Source of the DNA: JBCBDX01 sp039822005
Lineage (GTDB): Bacteria; Pseudomonadota; Alphaproteobacteria; Rhizobiales; Rhizobiaceae
Length of the DNA: 64,000 bases
NCBI GenBank assembly: GCA_039822005.1
Contig: JBCBMZ010000001.1
Location: 682,001-746,000, forward strand
Direction: 5' to 3'
Positions 8,829 to 16,790 of this stretch are shown piece by piece; positions within the stretch are counted from its first letter, which is position 1; every line of letters starts with the position of its first letter. The notes under the pieces were generated by a model. The model was given only the letters and a program-made list of their open reading frames with translations. It did not search any database and was not told where the DNA came from. A program made the translations under genes and the position numbers.

Positions 8829-9241
8829 AGGTGGAAGCGCGAATCAACGGTGAAACGCTCTGCGCTCTCAATGTCAATTTTGCCGGCATCCTCGTGCAGA
8901 GGATTGATGAGAATATTGAAGCTGTGTGGCAAGATCACTGAGTGAACCTGAAGCAGGCAGGTTTTGTTGCGCTTAAGGAACGCCTGCCAATAGTCACGAC
9001 TGTCGGGCACATCGACCGGTGCCTGTTGAATTGAAGTTGCGTCAGGTATTTTGATTTTCAACAATTGAAGGGTTTCGGGCAATTCGTCGACATCAAAATT
9101 GACCAAAACCTCCAGCATCGCCAGCGCCGGATGCTCTGCGCAGTAAACGATCTTGTCGCCCAAATGGTTCCATCTCCCCGAATAGAGTTCACCACCACGA
9201 CCGGATAAATCCGGATATTCGGAGATGCGCCAGACAAACAT
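8825..9241 (-). CDS. RES-domain toxin
   Basis: A 138-residue protein matching the RES family, toxins of type II systems; studied members degrade NAD+. Visible family segments are the N-terminal VWRISE, GELYSGRWNHLG, IVYCAEHPALAMLEVLV and the C-terminal NILINPLHEDA. It follows the Xre/MbcA-like antitoxin gene with a 3-nt gap, the standard antitoxin-first order. Individual catalytic residues were not verified against a structure. The pair lies between housekeeping genes and is probably a mobile accessory module. Confidence 0.88.
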   Translation of the reverse strand: MFVWRISEYPDLSGRGGELYSGRWNHLGDKIVYCAEHPALAMLEVLVNFDVDELPETLQLLKIKIPDATSIQQAPVDVPDSRDYWQAFLKRNKTCLLQVHSVILPHSFNILINPLHEDAGKIDIESAERFTVDSRFHL

Positions 9242-9244
9242 GTC

Positions 9245-9613
9245 CTACGAGTACATGCCAAATTGGATGCGCCCGAGCACTTCCTGAACTTTGTAGGCCC
9301 CGGTTTCACTGACCAGCAATTCAATCGGTTTGGCACCGTCAAGCGCTCGGTTGGGTTTGCGCAGCCATCGGTGCGCTTTTTCACGGTTGCCGAAAACAAT
9401 GTCGGACAATTGCGAGATTCGTTTGAGGCGCTCAAACCGGTCGCTTTCTTCCAGGTTCAAAAGCGCATCATTCTTGATGCGACGCTGCAATGTCCGGCGT
9501 GGGGCGATAATGTTGAAGATCTCCGCTTTGTCAAAACCCAAGGCAAAGAGCTCTTCAATTTTACTGCTTGGTATCCTGAAATCGGATACAACACTGATAT
9601 CAGCTGCACTCAC
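9245..9613 (-). CDS. Xre/MbcA/ParS-type antitoxin of the RES pair
   Basis: A 122-residue protein with an N-terminal helical DNA-binding part (IIAPRRTLQRRI is a likely recognition segment) and a C-terminal toxin-binding domain of the DUF2384 kind, with AHRWLRKPNRALDGAKPIELL and a final GRIQFGMYS. This architecture is the standard partner of RES toxins: it neutralises the toxin and represses the operon. It is the first gene of the two; its promoter should lie in the 259-nt region up to ileS, which also holds inverted-repeat-rich sequence. Confidence 0.87.
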   Translation of the reverse strand: MSAADISVVSDFRIPSSKIEELFALGFDKAEIFNIIAPRRTLQRRIKNDALLNLEESDRFERLKRISQLSDIVFGNREKAHRWLRKPNRALDGAKPIELLVSETGAYKVQEVLGRIQFGMYS

Positions 9614-9872
9614 GGTGTTTTCCTAATTTGGCCACCTGCCCATGAACATAGGCGCAAATGGCGCATCAATCAAATCACTTCCCTTTGCATGGCTGGCTTG
9701 CTACACGCCCAGCCGTGATGAAGCAGATACGCATCAACCGAATTATCGGCCCGGCCCGCCGCTTCAATTAAGCGCTGCGGGGCCGGGATTTCGCGCTTGC
9801 TTATAAGGCGCACTTTCTCCATCAGACACGCAATGATTTTGCTGCTTAAATGCGGCCGCACGGACTTTGAAA
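9614..9872. other. Intergenic region between antitoxin and ileS
   Basis: A 259-nt divergent region that must carry the promoters of the antitoxin-toxin operon (leftward) and of ileS (rightward). I see no convincing -35/-10 pair. A 63-codon leftward frame (9670-9861) exists but has no recognisable family and no good ribosome site. Confidence 0.4.
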
Positions 9873-12830
9873 ATGACCGACGCCACCGAAAACAAGATCG
9901 ACTATTCCAAGACGCTCAACCTGCCGAAAACCGACTTTCCGATGCGCGCGGGCCTGCCTAAAAAAGAGCCTGAGATCATCGCCCGCTGGCAGGAGATGGA
10001 TCTTTACCAAGCGCTGCGAACTGACGCAAAGGGTCGCGAAAAATATGTCCTGCATGACGGCCCGCCCTATGCAAACGGCAATCTGCACATCGGTCATGCG
10101 CTCAACAAGATCTTGAAAGACTTGATCACCCGCTCATTCCAGATGCGCGGCTATGATTCCAACTATGTGCCCGGCTGGGACTGCCACGGTTTGCCGATCG
10201 AATGGAAGATCGAGGAGCAATACCGCGCCAAGGGCCGCGACAAGGACGAAGTACCGATCAATGAGTTCCGCAAGGAATGTCGGGATTTTGCCACCCACTG
10301 GGTCGGTGTTCAGACGGACGAATTTCAGCGCCTCGGCGTGACCGGTGACTTCAAGAACCCTTATCTGACCATGGCCTATGAAGCCGAGGCGATCATCGCA
10401 GGCGAGTTGATGAAGTTCGCCTCATCGGGCCAACTTTATCGCGGCTCCAAGCCGATCATGTGGTCGGTCGTGGAGCAAACCGCCCTGGCCGAAGCCGAGG
10501 TGGAATATGCGATCCATGAAAGCGATACGATCTGGACAAAATTCCCGATTGTTTCCGGATCGGATGAACTGGGGGGTGCCTCAGTCGTTATCTGGACCAC
10601 AACGCCCTGGACCATCCCCGGCAACCGCGCTGTCTGTTTCTCCGGCAAAACTAGTTATGGCCTTTACGAAGTAACCGCGGCTGAAAATGACTTCGGTCCC
10701 CAGTCCGGTGAGAAGCTGATCTTTGCAGATAGACTAGCACCTGAGTGTTTTGAGAAAGCCAAACTGGAATTCAATCGACTGCGCGACGTGAAGGGCGACG
10801 AGCTCGCGGCGATTACGCTCGCCCACCCCTTTCGCGGACAAGGCTACGATTTCGACGTTCCCCTCCTCGACGGCGATCACGTCACCGATGATGCCGGTAC
10901 AGGATTTGTGCACACCGCACCCGGCCATGGCCGTGATGACTTTGAAGTCTGGATGGCAAAGGGGCGTGACCTTGAGGGCCGGGGCATCGACACAGCGATC
11001 CCATTTACCGTCGACGACAAGGGCTTTTACACCGCCGATGCGCCGGGTTTTGAGGGAGCGCAGGTGATCGACCACAAGGGCAAAAAAGGTGATGCCAACA
11101 AGCGCGTGATCGAAGCGTTGATCAAGGCCAACAACCTCTTTGCGCGCGGGCGTCTCAAGCACGAATATCCGCATTCGTGGCGCTCCAAAAAGCCGGTTAT
11201 CTTCCGCAACACACCACAATGGTTTGTCTACATGGACAAGGATGGCGTGGTTGGCGGCAAGGGCTCGCAGATGGGCACGCTGCGCGAGACAGCGCTTTCC
11301 GCCATTGACGAAACCCGCTTTGTGCCTGCCCAAGGCCAAAACCGTTTGCGGGCCATGATCGAGCAGCGCCCGGACTGGGTGCTGAGCCGCCAGCGGGCAT
11401 GGGGCGTGCCGATCTCGGTCTTTCGCCATATGGAAACCGGCCAGATCATCCCCGGTCCGGATTTTGATCGATCCGAGGAACTGTCGACGCGCATCATGGA
11501 TGCCTTCAAGGCCGAAGGAGCCGATGCCTGGTACGAGGACGGTGCAAAAGAGCGCTTCCTCGGCGGCTTCGTGGATGATGTCGCGCAGTGGGATAAAATC
11601 GATGACATTCTCGATGTTTGGTTTGACTCGGGCTCCACGCACGCCTTCTGCCTGGAAATGCGTGATGATCTTAAATGGCCGGCCGATCTCTATCTTGAAG
11701 GCTCCGACCAACACCGCGGCTGGTTCCACTCATCATTGTTGGAAAGCGCAGGCACGCGAGGCCGAGCACCTTACAATGCCGTACTCACCCATGGCTTTGT
11801 CATGGCTGAAGACGGGCGCAAGATGTCGAAGTCCGAGGGCAACGTTGTGACCCCGCAGGACGTGATCAAGAAATCCGGTGCTGACATCTTGCGGCTGTGG
11901 GTCGCAACGTCTGACTATTCGGAAGATTTGCGCCTCGGTGAAACGATTCTGCAGACCAATATCGACAGCTATCGTAAGTTGCGCAACACGATCCGCTGGA
12001 TGCTGGGAACGCTGGCCCATGACGAGCGCGAGAGCATCGACTATGCCGATATGCCCGAGTTGGAGCGCTTGATGTTACACCGGCTTTGGGAGTTGGAAAG
12101 TGTTGTCACCGAAGGCTACGACAATTTCGACTTCAAGCGTATCACCCGCCAATTGCTGGACTTCATGGTGCTGGAACTATCGGCGTTTTACTTCGATGTT
12201 CGAAAAGACACGCTGTACTGCGAAGCACCATCATCCATCAAGCGTAAGGCGGCTTTGCAGGTCGTCAGCCAATTGTTCGACCGGATCGTTACGTGGATGG
12301 CACCGGTCCTGCCGTTCACGATGGAGGAAGCATGGCTGGAAAGGCATCCAAAATCCCGATCAGTGCATCTTGAACAATTCAAGAAGTGCCCGGATCATTG
12401 GCGCGATGATGCGCTAGCGGCCAAATGGAAAAAGGTGCGCATCGTTCGCCGCGTGGTAACAGGCGCGTTGGAAATCGAACGCAAGGAAAAGCGGATCGGT
12501 TCGTCTCTCGAGGCAGCGCCGTTTGTTCATGTGACCGATGATGACCTGTTGGCGGCCATGGAAGGCCTGGATATGGCCGAAATCTGCATCACGTCGGCCA
12601 TCCATATCTCCCAAAAGCCCGCTCATCAGCTTGGGTTTACGCTGCCCGATGTCGATGGCGTTGTGGTCATTCCGGCGATGGCTGAGGGCAAGAAATGCGC
12701 CCGCTCTTGGCGTGTGACGGATGATGTGGGTTCTGATCCCCAGTTTCCGGATGTTTCCGCGCGTGATGCGGCGGTGTTGCATGAACTTGAAAAGGTCGGA
12801 CGGCTAGCCGACATGGTTAACCAATCGTGA
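9873..12830 (+). CDS. ileS: Isoleucyl-tRNA synthetase
   Basis: Charges tRNA-Ile with isoleucine; cytoplasmic class I synthetase. The 985-residue length is typical of the alphaproteobacterial form. The HIGH motif is in GNLHIGHALN (about residues 70-79), the editing (CP1) domain holds VIWTTTPWTIPGNRA and TGFVHTAPGHG, and KMSKS is in GRKMSKSEGN (about residue 650), followed by the anticodon-binding domain. The ATG at 9873 is preferred over TTG 9867. No zinc-finger tail is obvious at the C-terminus. Confidence 0.97.
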   Translation: MTDATENKIDYSKTLNLPKTDFPMRAGLPKKEPEIIARWQEMDLYQALRTDAKGREKYVLHDGPPYANGNLHIGHALNKILKDLITRSFQMRGYDSNYVPGWDCHGLPIEWKIEEQYRAKGRDKDEVPINEFRKECRDFATHWVGVQTDEFQRLGVTGDFKNPYLTMAYEAEAIIAGELMKFASSGQLYRGSKPIMWSVVEQTALAEAEVEYAIHESDTIWTKFPIVSGSDELGGASVVIWTTTPWTIPGNRAVCFSGKTSYGLYEVTAAENDFGPQSGEKLIFADRLAPECFEKAKLEFNRLRDVKGDELAAITLAHPFRGQGYDFDVPLLDGDHVTDDAGTGFVHTAPGHGRDDFEVWMAKGRDLEGRGIDTAIPFTVDDKGFYTADAPGFEGAQVIDHKGKKGDANKRVIEALIKANNLFARGRLKHEYPHSWRSKKPVIFRNTPQWFVYMDKDGVVGGKGSQMGTLRETALSAIDETRFVPAQGQNRLRAMIEQRPDWVLSRQRAWGVPISVFRHMETGQIIPGPDFDRSEELSTRIMDAFKAEGADAWYEDGAKERFLGGFVDDVAQWDKIDDILDVWFDSGSTHAFCLEMRDDLKWPADLYLEGSDQHRGWFHSSLLESAGTRGRAPYNAVLTHGFVMAEDGRKMSKSEGNVVTPQDVIKKSGADILRLWVATSDYSEDLRLGETILQTNIDSYRKLRNTIRWMLGTLAHDERESIDYADMPELERLMLHRLWELESVVTEGYDNFDFKRITRQLLDFMVLELSAFYFDVRKDTLYCEAPSSIKRKAALQVVSQLFDRIVTWMAPVLPFTMEEAWLERHPKSRSVHLEQFKKCPDHWRDDALAAKWKKVRIVRRVVTGALEIERKEKRIGSSLEAAPFVHVTDDDLLAAMEGLDMAEICITSAIHISQKPAHQLGFTLPDVDGVVVIPAMAEGKKCARSWRVTDDVGSDPQFPDVSARDAAVLHELEKVGRLADMVNQS

Positions 12831-12934
12831 GCCCCGATCAGGCCGACCGTGGACGTTTGCCTCGTGGTTGTGATATAGGCTCCCACAAATTGCCGCATTG
12901 TGCGCCCAACAGGCGCTAAACAGGGATACTGGAT

Positions 12935-13501
12935 TTGGGCATTCGCAATTCGAAATTGATGGCCGCTTCTGCGCTTGTGATGACCGTTGCTGTTTCGGGC
13001 TGTTTCGGGCCGACATATGGCACCAATGAAACACAAATCGACGCGCTGGTGAGCGATCTGGGCAACTCCATTTCATTGGGTAAAAAAGGCGGCGATGAAC
13101 CGATCAACTACGCGCCACGCCCGGACATTGTGCAGCCAAGCACCACAACGACCTTGCCTGCGCCGCAAGAAAACATCGTCACGTCATCGGAAGCCTGGCC
13201 CGAATCGCCCGAGGAACTGCGCGCTCGCGTGCTGACCGACATCGAAAACGACCGTCGCGACCCCAATTTTGTCAGGAGCCAAAGTGAGGCGGCTGAACTG
13301 GGCGCATCGCGGGGGCCGAACCAACGCCAGGTTGGTGGCGGCACCAGGCGTTATCTGACAGATCCTCCCTCGGAGTATCGCATTCCGGCTGAAACCGCCG
13401 CCAGTGATGATATTGGCAAAAGCGAAGCGGAAAAAGAACGCGAATTGAAAGCTGCGCAAAATGAGGGCGGGTTCCTGCGCAGGCTTGTTCCTTGGCTTTA
13501 A
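12935..13501 (+). CDS. Putative lipoprotein of unknown function
   Basis: A small envelope protein with an N-terminal signal and lipobox (ALVMTVAVSGC), so it should be lipid-anchored. The mature part is hydrophilic, Pro/Thr/Glu-rich and ends GGFLRRLVPWL; no enzymatic motif is seen. Start is uncertain: TTG 12935 gives a basic GIRNSK n-region, while ATG 12959 gives a shorter signal. It follows ileS by about 100 nt on the same strand. Its end overlaps by 4 nt the convergent tRNA deaminase gene. Confidence 0.72.
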   Translation: MGIRNSKLMAASALVMTVAVSGCFGPTYGTNETQIDALVSDLGNSISLGKKGGDEPINYAPRPDIVQPSTTTTLPAPQENIVTSSEAWPESPEELRARVLTDIENDRRDPNFVRSQSEAAELGASRGPNQRQVGGGTRRYLTDPPSEYRIPAETAASDDIGKSEAEKERELKAAQNEGGFLRRLVPWL

Positions 13502-13992
13502 ACCGGGCCATTTGACCGGCGCGTCTTGAAAAAATCACTGAGCAAACGCGATGCTTCGATCTCGCCGATACCGGAATATATGTCCGGTGCATGGTGGCAG
13601 GTTTCTTGCGAGAAGAAACGCCCGCCATGCAGCACGCCCCCAGACTTCGGGTCAGAGGCACCAAAATAAAGACGTCTGATGCGGGCAAACGAAATGGCTG
13701 CCGCGCACATTGCGCATGGTTCCAGCGTCACATAGAGGTCGCAATCTGGCAGCCTTTGTGAACGAGCCTCGTTGCACGCGTTGCGGATCACCAGGATTTC
13801 GGCGTGTGCGCTTGGGTCGTGCAATTCCAAAGTCCGGTTGCCGGCACTGGCGACAATTTCGTTGTGGCGTACGAGCACGGCACCAACCGGCACCTCGCCG
13901 CGCTGACCTGCCATGTGCGCCTGCGCCAACGCGCGATCCATGAATGAAGCCGTTTGTGGTTCCAAGGCGTTTTCTCTCGCAACAGGCCTCAT
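13498..13992 (-). CDS. tadA: tRNA-specific adenosine deaminase
   Basis: Deaminates adenosine-34 to inosine in the tRNA-Arg(ACG) anticodon. Zinc-site motifs are HAE (in PSAHAEILVI) and EPCAMC, with the proton-shuttle Glu in HAE. The frame stays open far upstream over rluB, but conservation begins only around the RGEVPVGAVLV stretch, so the start is placed at ATG 13992 (product about 164 aa); ATG 13941 is the alternative. This puts it divergent from rluB with only 22 nt between starts. Not related to the pilus ATPase also called TadA. Confidence 0.9.
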   Translation of the reverse strand: MRPVARENALEPQTASFMDRALAQAHMAGQRGEVPVGAVLVRHNEIVASAGNRTLELHDPSAHAEILVIRNACNEARSQRLPDCDLYVTLEPCAMCAAAISFARIRRLYFGASDPKSGGVLHGGRFFSQETCHHAPDIYSGIGEIEASRLLSDFFKTRRSNGPV

Positions 13993-14014
13993 CACCTGAT
14001 ACGTCGAGCAGCAA

Positions 14015-15319
14015 ATGTCAAAGAAGAGTGATCTCAAAATGAGCGGCGAGAAGAATGGTCGTCCCGAAAAAGGCCGAAGACCCGCCTTGGGCAAGGGCGC
14101 GGATTTTAAGAGTCGCGGCTTTAAGGGAAAGCCCAAGGGAGTAACGGGCGGTGAAGGACGTTCGCGCGGCTTTAAAAGCCATGGAGACAAGTTCACGCCA
14201 AGGAAATCCGACCGACCAAACGACCGGCCATCAAGACCAGAGGTGCCGGTTGAAGAACAGGAGCAACCGATCGCGGAAGAACGCATCGCCAAACGTTTGG
14301 CGCGTGCGGGCGTTGCTTCGCGGCGCGAAGCGGAATCGCTGATTGTGGACGGGCGCGTGACGCTCAATGGAACGGTCCTGAAGTCACCGGCCATCAATGT
14401 CGGGCCTTCCGATGAGATATTGATCGACGGTAAACCGATCCCGACGATCGAACGCACGCGACTTTGGCTTTACCACAAACCGGCAGGTTTGGTGACCTCC
14501 AACAAGGATCCAGAGGGTCGCCCTACGGTCTTCAAAAACCTCCCGGTGGACTTGCCGCGTGTGATCAGCGTTGGCCGTTTGGATATGAACACCGAGGGGC
14601 TTTTGCTCCTTACCAATGACGGTGGCTTGGCCCGTGTGCTTGAATTGCCGCAAACTGGCTGGCTCAGGCGTTACCGCGTGCGCGCCCATGGCCGCATCAC
14701 ACAGGGCAAGCTCGATACACTTAAAGACGGGATAGCTGTCGATGGTGTGTTTTACGGGGCCATAGAAGCTGTTTTGGAGCGTGAGCAGGGCGCTAATGTG
14801 TGGATCGAGATGGGCTTGCGCGAAGGCAAAAACCGCGAAGTGCGCAACGTTTTGGGCGCCCTCGGTCTCCAGGTAAATCGCTTGATACGCATATCCTATG
14901 GTCCGTTCCAATTGGGTGATTTGCCCGAAGGGGCCGTCATGGAAATCAAGGGCAAAACCCTCCGTGATCAGCTTGGCAAACGACTGGTGGAAGAGTCCGG
15001 CGCTAATTTTGAAGCACCGATTGTCAATGCGTTTCCCAACCGACCGGTCAAAGCCGAAAAAGAAGCGGCCCCCGCATCGCGAGCAGAAAAACCCAAGTCG
15101 GCATGGGTCTCCTCGTCGGCGGGAAGGCGCGACAAACCATCTTCGCTTGACCGTCTGTCGACGCAAAAACCCGAGCCTCCCAAATACCGTTCGGCCGATG
15201 GCTCGCGTGGCGCTAATGTGTGGATCGCTTCGGGGGGACGCCCGACCGCAGGTAAAACAAGGCGTGGCGACAAGGCAAAGCCCGCGCTCAAATCGCCGGG
15301 CAAAAAACCACAACGCTGA
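14015..15319 (+). CDS. rluB: 23S rRNA pseudouridine synthase (RluB type)
   Basis: Isomerises a uridine of 23S rRNA helix 89; the RluB name is inferred from the RsuA/RluB family. An S4 RNA-binding domain (RLARAGVASRREAESLI, about residues 93-110) precedes the catalytic domain with GRLDMNTEGLLLLTND (catalytic Asp about residue 190). Both ends carry long basic low-complexity extensions: Lys/Gly/Arg-rich for about 70 residues at the N-terminus and Lys/Pro/Ser-rich for about 100 at the C-terminus, typical of alphaproteobacterial members. Overlaps rsmD by 1 nt. Confidence 0.92.
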   Translation: MSKKSDLKMSGEKNGRPEKGRRPALGKGADFKSRGFKGKPKGVTGGEGRSRGFKSHGDKFTPRKSDRPNDRPSRPEVPVEEQEQPIAEERIAKRLARAGVASRREAESLIVDGRVTLNGTVLKSPAINVGPSDEILIDGKPIPTIERTRLWLYHKPAGLVTSNKDPEGRPTVFKNLPVDLPRVISVGRLDMNTEGLLLLTNDGGLARVLELPQTGWLRRYRVRAHGRITQGKLDTLKDGIAVDGVFYGAIEAVLEREQGANVWIEMGLREGKNREVRNVLGALGLQVNRLIRISYGPFQLGDLPEGAVMEIKGKTLRDQLGKRLVEESGANFEAPIVNAFPNRPVKAEKEAAPASRAEKPKSAWVSSSAGRRDKPSSLDRLSTQKPEPPKYRSADGSRGANVWIASGGRPTAGKTRRGDKAKPALKSPGKKPQR

Positions 15320-15882
15320 TGCGCATTGTTGCCGGCGCAAAAAAAGGCCGTCCCATTAAGACGCCACCCAAATCGGATCAAACGATTAGACCGACCAGCG
15401 ATCGGGTCCGCGAGAGCCTTTTTAACATTCTGACCCACCGCTATGGGTCTCCATTTGAAGGCCAGCGGGTGCTCGATTTGTTTGCCGGAACCGGCGCACT
15501 GGGGCTGGAAGCCCTGTCGCGCGGGGCAGATTTCGCGCTTTTCATTGATCATGGTGCCACAGCAAGAGGCCTGATCCGCGAGAACATTCATGCAATGGGT
15601 TGGCAGGGAAAGTCCAAACTCTTCCGCCGCGATGCTTCAAAGCTGGGGCCCATTGGCACAATGAGACCCTTCCACTTGGTATTCCTTGATCCACCCTATG
15701 GCCGCGGGCTTGGGGAGTTGACACTAAATGCGTTGATCGAGGGTCATTGGCTGGAAGATGAAGCGGTCATCGTGCTTGAAGAAAGCGCCGCTGCTGATTT
15801 TCTTGTGCCCGATGCCTATGTATTGGAAGATGAAAGACGCACCGGCGACACAATTACGCGCATACTCACACCGACAAGTTAG
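15319..15882 (+). CDS. rsmD: 16S rRNA (guanine-966 N2) methyltransferase
   Basis: SAM-dependent methyltransferase acting on 16S rRNA during 30S assembly. The SAM-binding motif I is LDLFAGTGALGLEALSRGA (about residues 52-70) and the catalytic motif IV is FLDPPYGRG (about 121-129). Length 187 aa is typical. It shares the A of its start codon with the rluB stop, so the two rRNA-modifying genes are translationally coupled. A patatin gene follows after 13 nt. Confidence 0.95.
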   Translation: MRIVAGAKKGRPIKTPPKSDQTIRPTSDRVRESLFNILTHRYGSPFEGQRVLDLFAGTGALGLEALSRGADFALFIDHGATARGLIRENIHAMGWQGKSKLFRRDASKLGPIGTMRPFHLVFLDPPYGRGLGELTLNALIEGHWLEDEAVIVLEESAAADFLVPDAYVLEDERRTGDTITRILTPTS

Positions 15883-15895
15883 CGGAGGCGATCCT

Positions 15896-16783
15896 TTGAG
15901 GAGCGCAAAAAGACAACGTCCAACCAGCTCGGATCCGACAGTAGCCTTGGCCCTTGGCGGTGGCGGCGCACGGGGCTTTGCCCATATCCATATTCTCGAG
16001 GCACTCGATGAAATGGGCATCCGACCAAAGGTGATCGCCGGCTCATCTATCGGGGCGCTGATGGGCGCGGCCTACGCCTCAGGCATGACTGGTCGGGAAT
16101 TGCACGAATACACGCTCGCCTTGGTTGGAAACCGCAAAGACGTGCTGACCAAATTCTGGCAAACCCGCCCGGCCAAGTTCAGTGATTTCGTCGACGGTGG
16201 ATTTCGCTTCGGCCAGTTCAATGTCGAGAAGATCACCAAGGCCTTTTTGCCTCCGCAGATCAAAAGTACGCTCGATGAACTCGAGATACCGCTCTTGGTG
16301 ACGGCGACCGATTTTTACGGCCATCGCTGCGCATATTTCGATAGCGGTGATCTTCACTCTGCCATCGGTGCATCATCGGCCATACCCGCCGTGTTCAAAC
16401 CGGTTAAGCGCGATGGTCGCGTCTACATTGACGGCGGTATCTTCAATCCGGTGCCCTATGAAGTGCTGGTCGGCAAGGCAGACATCGTAATCGGGGTTGA
16501 CGTAATCGGTGCGCCGACCGGCGACCCGTCGACGCCGCCGACCTCTATTGAGAGCCTCTACGGCTCCTCGCAATTGATGATGCAGTCTATCATGCAGCTG
16601 AAACTGGCGCAGGCGCCGCCCGATGTCTTTATACGGCCGCCGGTTTCGTCATATCGGGTTATGGACTTCTTCAAGGCAAAAATGATCCTCGATGGTACCC
16701 GCTCGGTGAAAAGCGACTTCAAATACAAGCTTGAGGCCGCCTTTGAGATGCATCGCGCGGACCCCGTCGTCACCTCAGCTTGA
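15896..16783 (+). CDS. Patatin-like phospholipase (RssA/YchK type)
   Basis: Serine hydrolase with Ser-Asp dyad, likely acting on lipids. The oxyanion motif GGGGARGFAH (about residues 19-28), nucleophile elbow GSSIG (about 48-52) and DGG (about 178-180, YIDGGIFNP) are all present. The open frame begins much earlier inside rsmD, but TTG 15896 with GCGGAGG 8 nt upstream is the sensible start, giving 295 residues. No signal peptide, so probably cytoplasmic or membrane-peripheral. The end is 7 nt from the convergent MATE gene. Confidence 0.87.
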   Translation: MRSAKRQRPTSSDPTVALALGGGGARGFAHIHILEALDEMGIRPKVIAGSSIGALMGAAYASGMTGRELHEYTLALVGNRKDVLTKFWQTRPAKFSDFVDGGFRFGQFNVEKITKAFLPPQIKSTLDELEIPLLVTATDFYGHRCAYFDSGDLHSAIGASSAIPAVFKPVKRDGRVYIDGGIFNPVPYEVLVGKADIVIGVDVIGAPTGDPSTPPTSIESLYGSSQLMMQSIMQLKLAQAPPDVFIRPPVSSYRVMDFFKAKMILDGTRSVKSDFKYKLEAAFEMHRADPVVTSA

Positions 16784-16790
16784 TCTGCCC

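Noticed and set aside
9670..9861. 63-codon leftward frame before ileS
   Set aside because: No ribosome site, no recognisable family, and likely promoter DNA.
10734..11729. Long leftward frame of 331 codons opposite ileS
   Set aside because: Fully antisense to a certain gene; a consequence of codon bias in ileS.
13993..14457. N-terminal extension of the tRNA deaminase frame
   Set aside because: It overlaps the divergent rluB gene and shows no homology; the deaminase motifs begin only after ATG 13992.
14384..15340. Leftward frame of 318 codons opposite rluB
   Set aside because: Antisense shadow of the rluB coding sequence with no homology.
15758..15895. Upstream extension of the patatin frame
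   Set aside because: It is a shadow of rsmD in another frame; TTG 15896 has the proper ribosome site.
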